A model generated the notes under the pieces. That model saw only the letters and a program-made list of their open reading frames with translations, searched no databases and was not told the origin of the DNA. A stretch of 6,673 nt of DNA from Oligoflexia bacterium. GTDB taxonomy: Bacteria > Bdellovibrionota > UBA1018 > CAIMNF01. The DNA lies in the NCBI GenBank assembly GCA_903858975.1, contig CAIOKW010000283.1, forward strand, positions 1 to 6,673, in the 5' to 3' direction. Both the position numbers and the translations under genes were made by a program. Below, piece after piece: positions 6,091 through 6,673 of this stretch; the stretch's first letter is position 1; the number at the start of each line of letters is the position of its first letter.

Positions 6091-6588
6091 ATGTCATTCA
6101 GCAAATACCCAAAACTGCAGAAATTCTTTTCATCCGTCATCGTTGATTCTGATCAAGAAAAAGATGAATCAACCGCTCAAAGTTATTATGAGGCTGCATC
6201 TGAAGATGACCGCACCAAGCTTCAAGGTGAACTGAGAACACTCCTTAGCCAAAGTGAGCTTCCTGTAGAAGATTTTGGATCTGAAGCAAACCGTTGGTTT
6301 GGGGGCCAAGAAGACGCTCGTGAATGGCTCACCACAATGCTTGCTTCTTTTGACAAAGCCAGTGCTGCAGGCGATGTCGTTACAGTATTAGATTCAAATG
6401 GAACACCCCTATTAGAGGGCGATTCTGTTACCGTTATTAAAGACCTTAAGGTAAAAGGGGGTTCTAGTGATTTAAAGCGAGGAACTCTCGTGAAAAAGAT
6501 CCACCTTACCTCTGACCCTAAAATGATCGAATGCAAGGTTGACGGGACTGTCTTAGTTCTTAAGACCGAATTCCTGAAGAAAAGCTAG
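6091..6588 (+). CDS. CdiI-like immunity domain fused to PhnA C-terminal domain
   Basis: 165 residues, cytoplasmic. The C-terminal part (about 98-165) is a clear PhnA (YjdM) domain: DSNGTPLLEGDSVTVIKDLKV, SSDLKRGTLVKKIHL and VDGTVLVLKTEFLKKS. PhnA was named for the phosphonate locus, but its biochemical role is not settled. The usual N-terminal zinc-ribbon of PhnA, with its Cys pairs, is missing. In its place residues 6-88 resemble CdiI-type contact-dependent inhibition immunity proteins: YPKLQKFF at the start, SEDDRTKLQGELRTLL (37-52) in the middle, and EDAREWLTTML (74-84) at the end. The HQD signature common near the start of that family is not preserved, so this half is less certain. AAGG lies 6 bases before the ATG. 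The gene is 48 bp after the START gene, behind a possible terminator, and an AT-rich TTTTAATAAT at 6061-6070 could serve as a -10 region. No cognate CdiA toxin is visible. Confidence 0.75.
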   Translation: MSFSKYPKLQKFFSSVIVDSDQEKDESTAQSYYEAASEDDRTKLQGELRTLLSQSELPVEDFGSEANRWFGGQEDAREWLTTMLASFDKASAAGDVVTVLDSNGTPLLEGDSVTVIKDLKVKGGSSDLKRGTLVKKIHLTSDPKMIECKVDGTVLVLKTEFLKKS

Positions 6589-6673
6589 TCACTCTTGTTT
6601 TTTAAATTGAATCTCAAAGCAGGTATTGGGATCAGAATCATTAAGCGTAATCGTAGCCTGATGGTCGTCTAGA
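6589..6673 (-). CDS. C-terminal end of a convergent gene, possibly a histidine kinase ATPase domain
   Basis: On the minus strand the last 27 codons of an open frame run from the right edge to a TGA at 6591-6589. The peptide LDDHQATITLNDSDPN, then TCFEIQFKKQE, has the shape of the last two strands of a HATPase_c domain (HGG-x-I-x-L....GT-x-F-x-I-x-L), as in sensor histidine kinases. Such a short tail cannot prove this. The stop directly abuts the stop of the upstream PhnA fusion gene with no bases between, so the two genes converge without an intergenic spacer. The start and most of the gene lie outside the window. Confidence 0.45.
   Translation of the reverse strand, partial: LDDHQATITLNDSDPNTCFEIQFKKQE

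Noticed and set aside
1..6673. CRISPR arrays, tRNA genes, insertion sequences or integrase-type genes.
   Set aside because: No regularly spaced repeats, cloverleaf-like sequence, transposase motifs or terminal repeats were seen on reading through the window.

Overview
The window is bacterial DNA, densely coding, of moderate GC. It looks Gram-negative: there are two secreted proteins with classical signal peptides, one membrane-anchored protein, and a methyltransferase close to the proteobacterial ubiquinone enzyme UbiG. The mix of a secreted papain-like protein, a type III polyketide synthase and a START-domain lipid-binding protein would suit a deltaproteobacterial or Bdellovibrionota-like genome. 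That placement is an inference from gene content only, since no rRNA or other marker gene is present.

Layout. Positions 1-1613 hold two minus-strand genes: a secreted papain-like protein cut by the left edge (812 down to 1) and a class I glutamine amidotransferase (1613 down to 864, GTG start). A 137-bp divergent intergenic region (1614-1750) carries a 15-bp palindrome and a plausible promoter. The plus strand then runs from 1751 to 6042. A type III polyketide synthase overlaps by 4 bp a fusion of a four-helix membrane domain to a UbiG-like O-methyltransferase. After 4 bp comes a FemAB/GNAT-type transferase, which overlaps by 4 bp a membrane-anchored rhodanese. About 57 bp later is a secreted START-domain protein, whose stop codon lies inside a terminator-like hairpin. 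The next gene (6091-6588) joins a CdiI-like immunity domain to the C-terminal domain of PhnA. Its stop codon directly abuts the stop codon of a convergent gene cut by the right edge, probably the C-terminal end of a histidine kinase.

How the genes may work together. The 1751-5328 block is almost certainly one transcript, and the START gene is probably on it. A type III PKS followed by a membrane-tethered UbiG-type O-methyltransferase is the logic of bacterial phenolic lipid pathways: acyl starter plus malonyl-CoA gives an alkylresorcinol, alkylpyrone or similar lipid, which is then O-methylated at the membrane. The secreted START protein could bind or carry the hydrophobic product through the periplasm. 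The roles of the FemAB-like transferase and the rhodanese are not evident; they may modify the product or its envelope target. The combination of genes and the membrane-domain/UbiG fusion are the most interesting parts of the window. The PhnA/CdiI-like fusion is the second.
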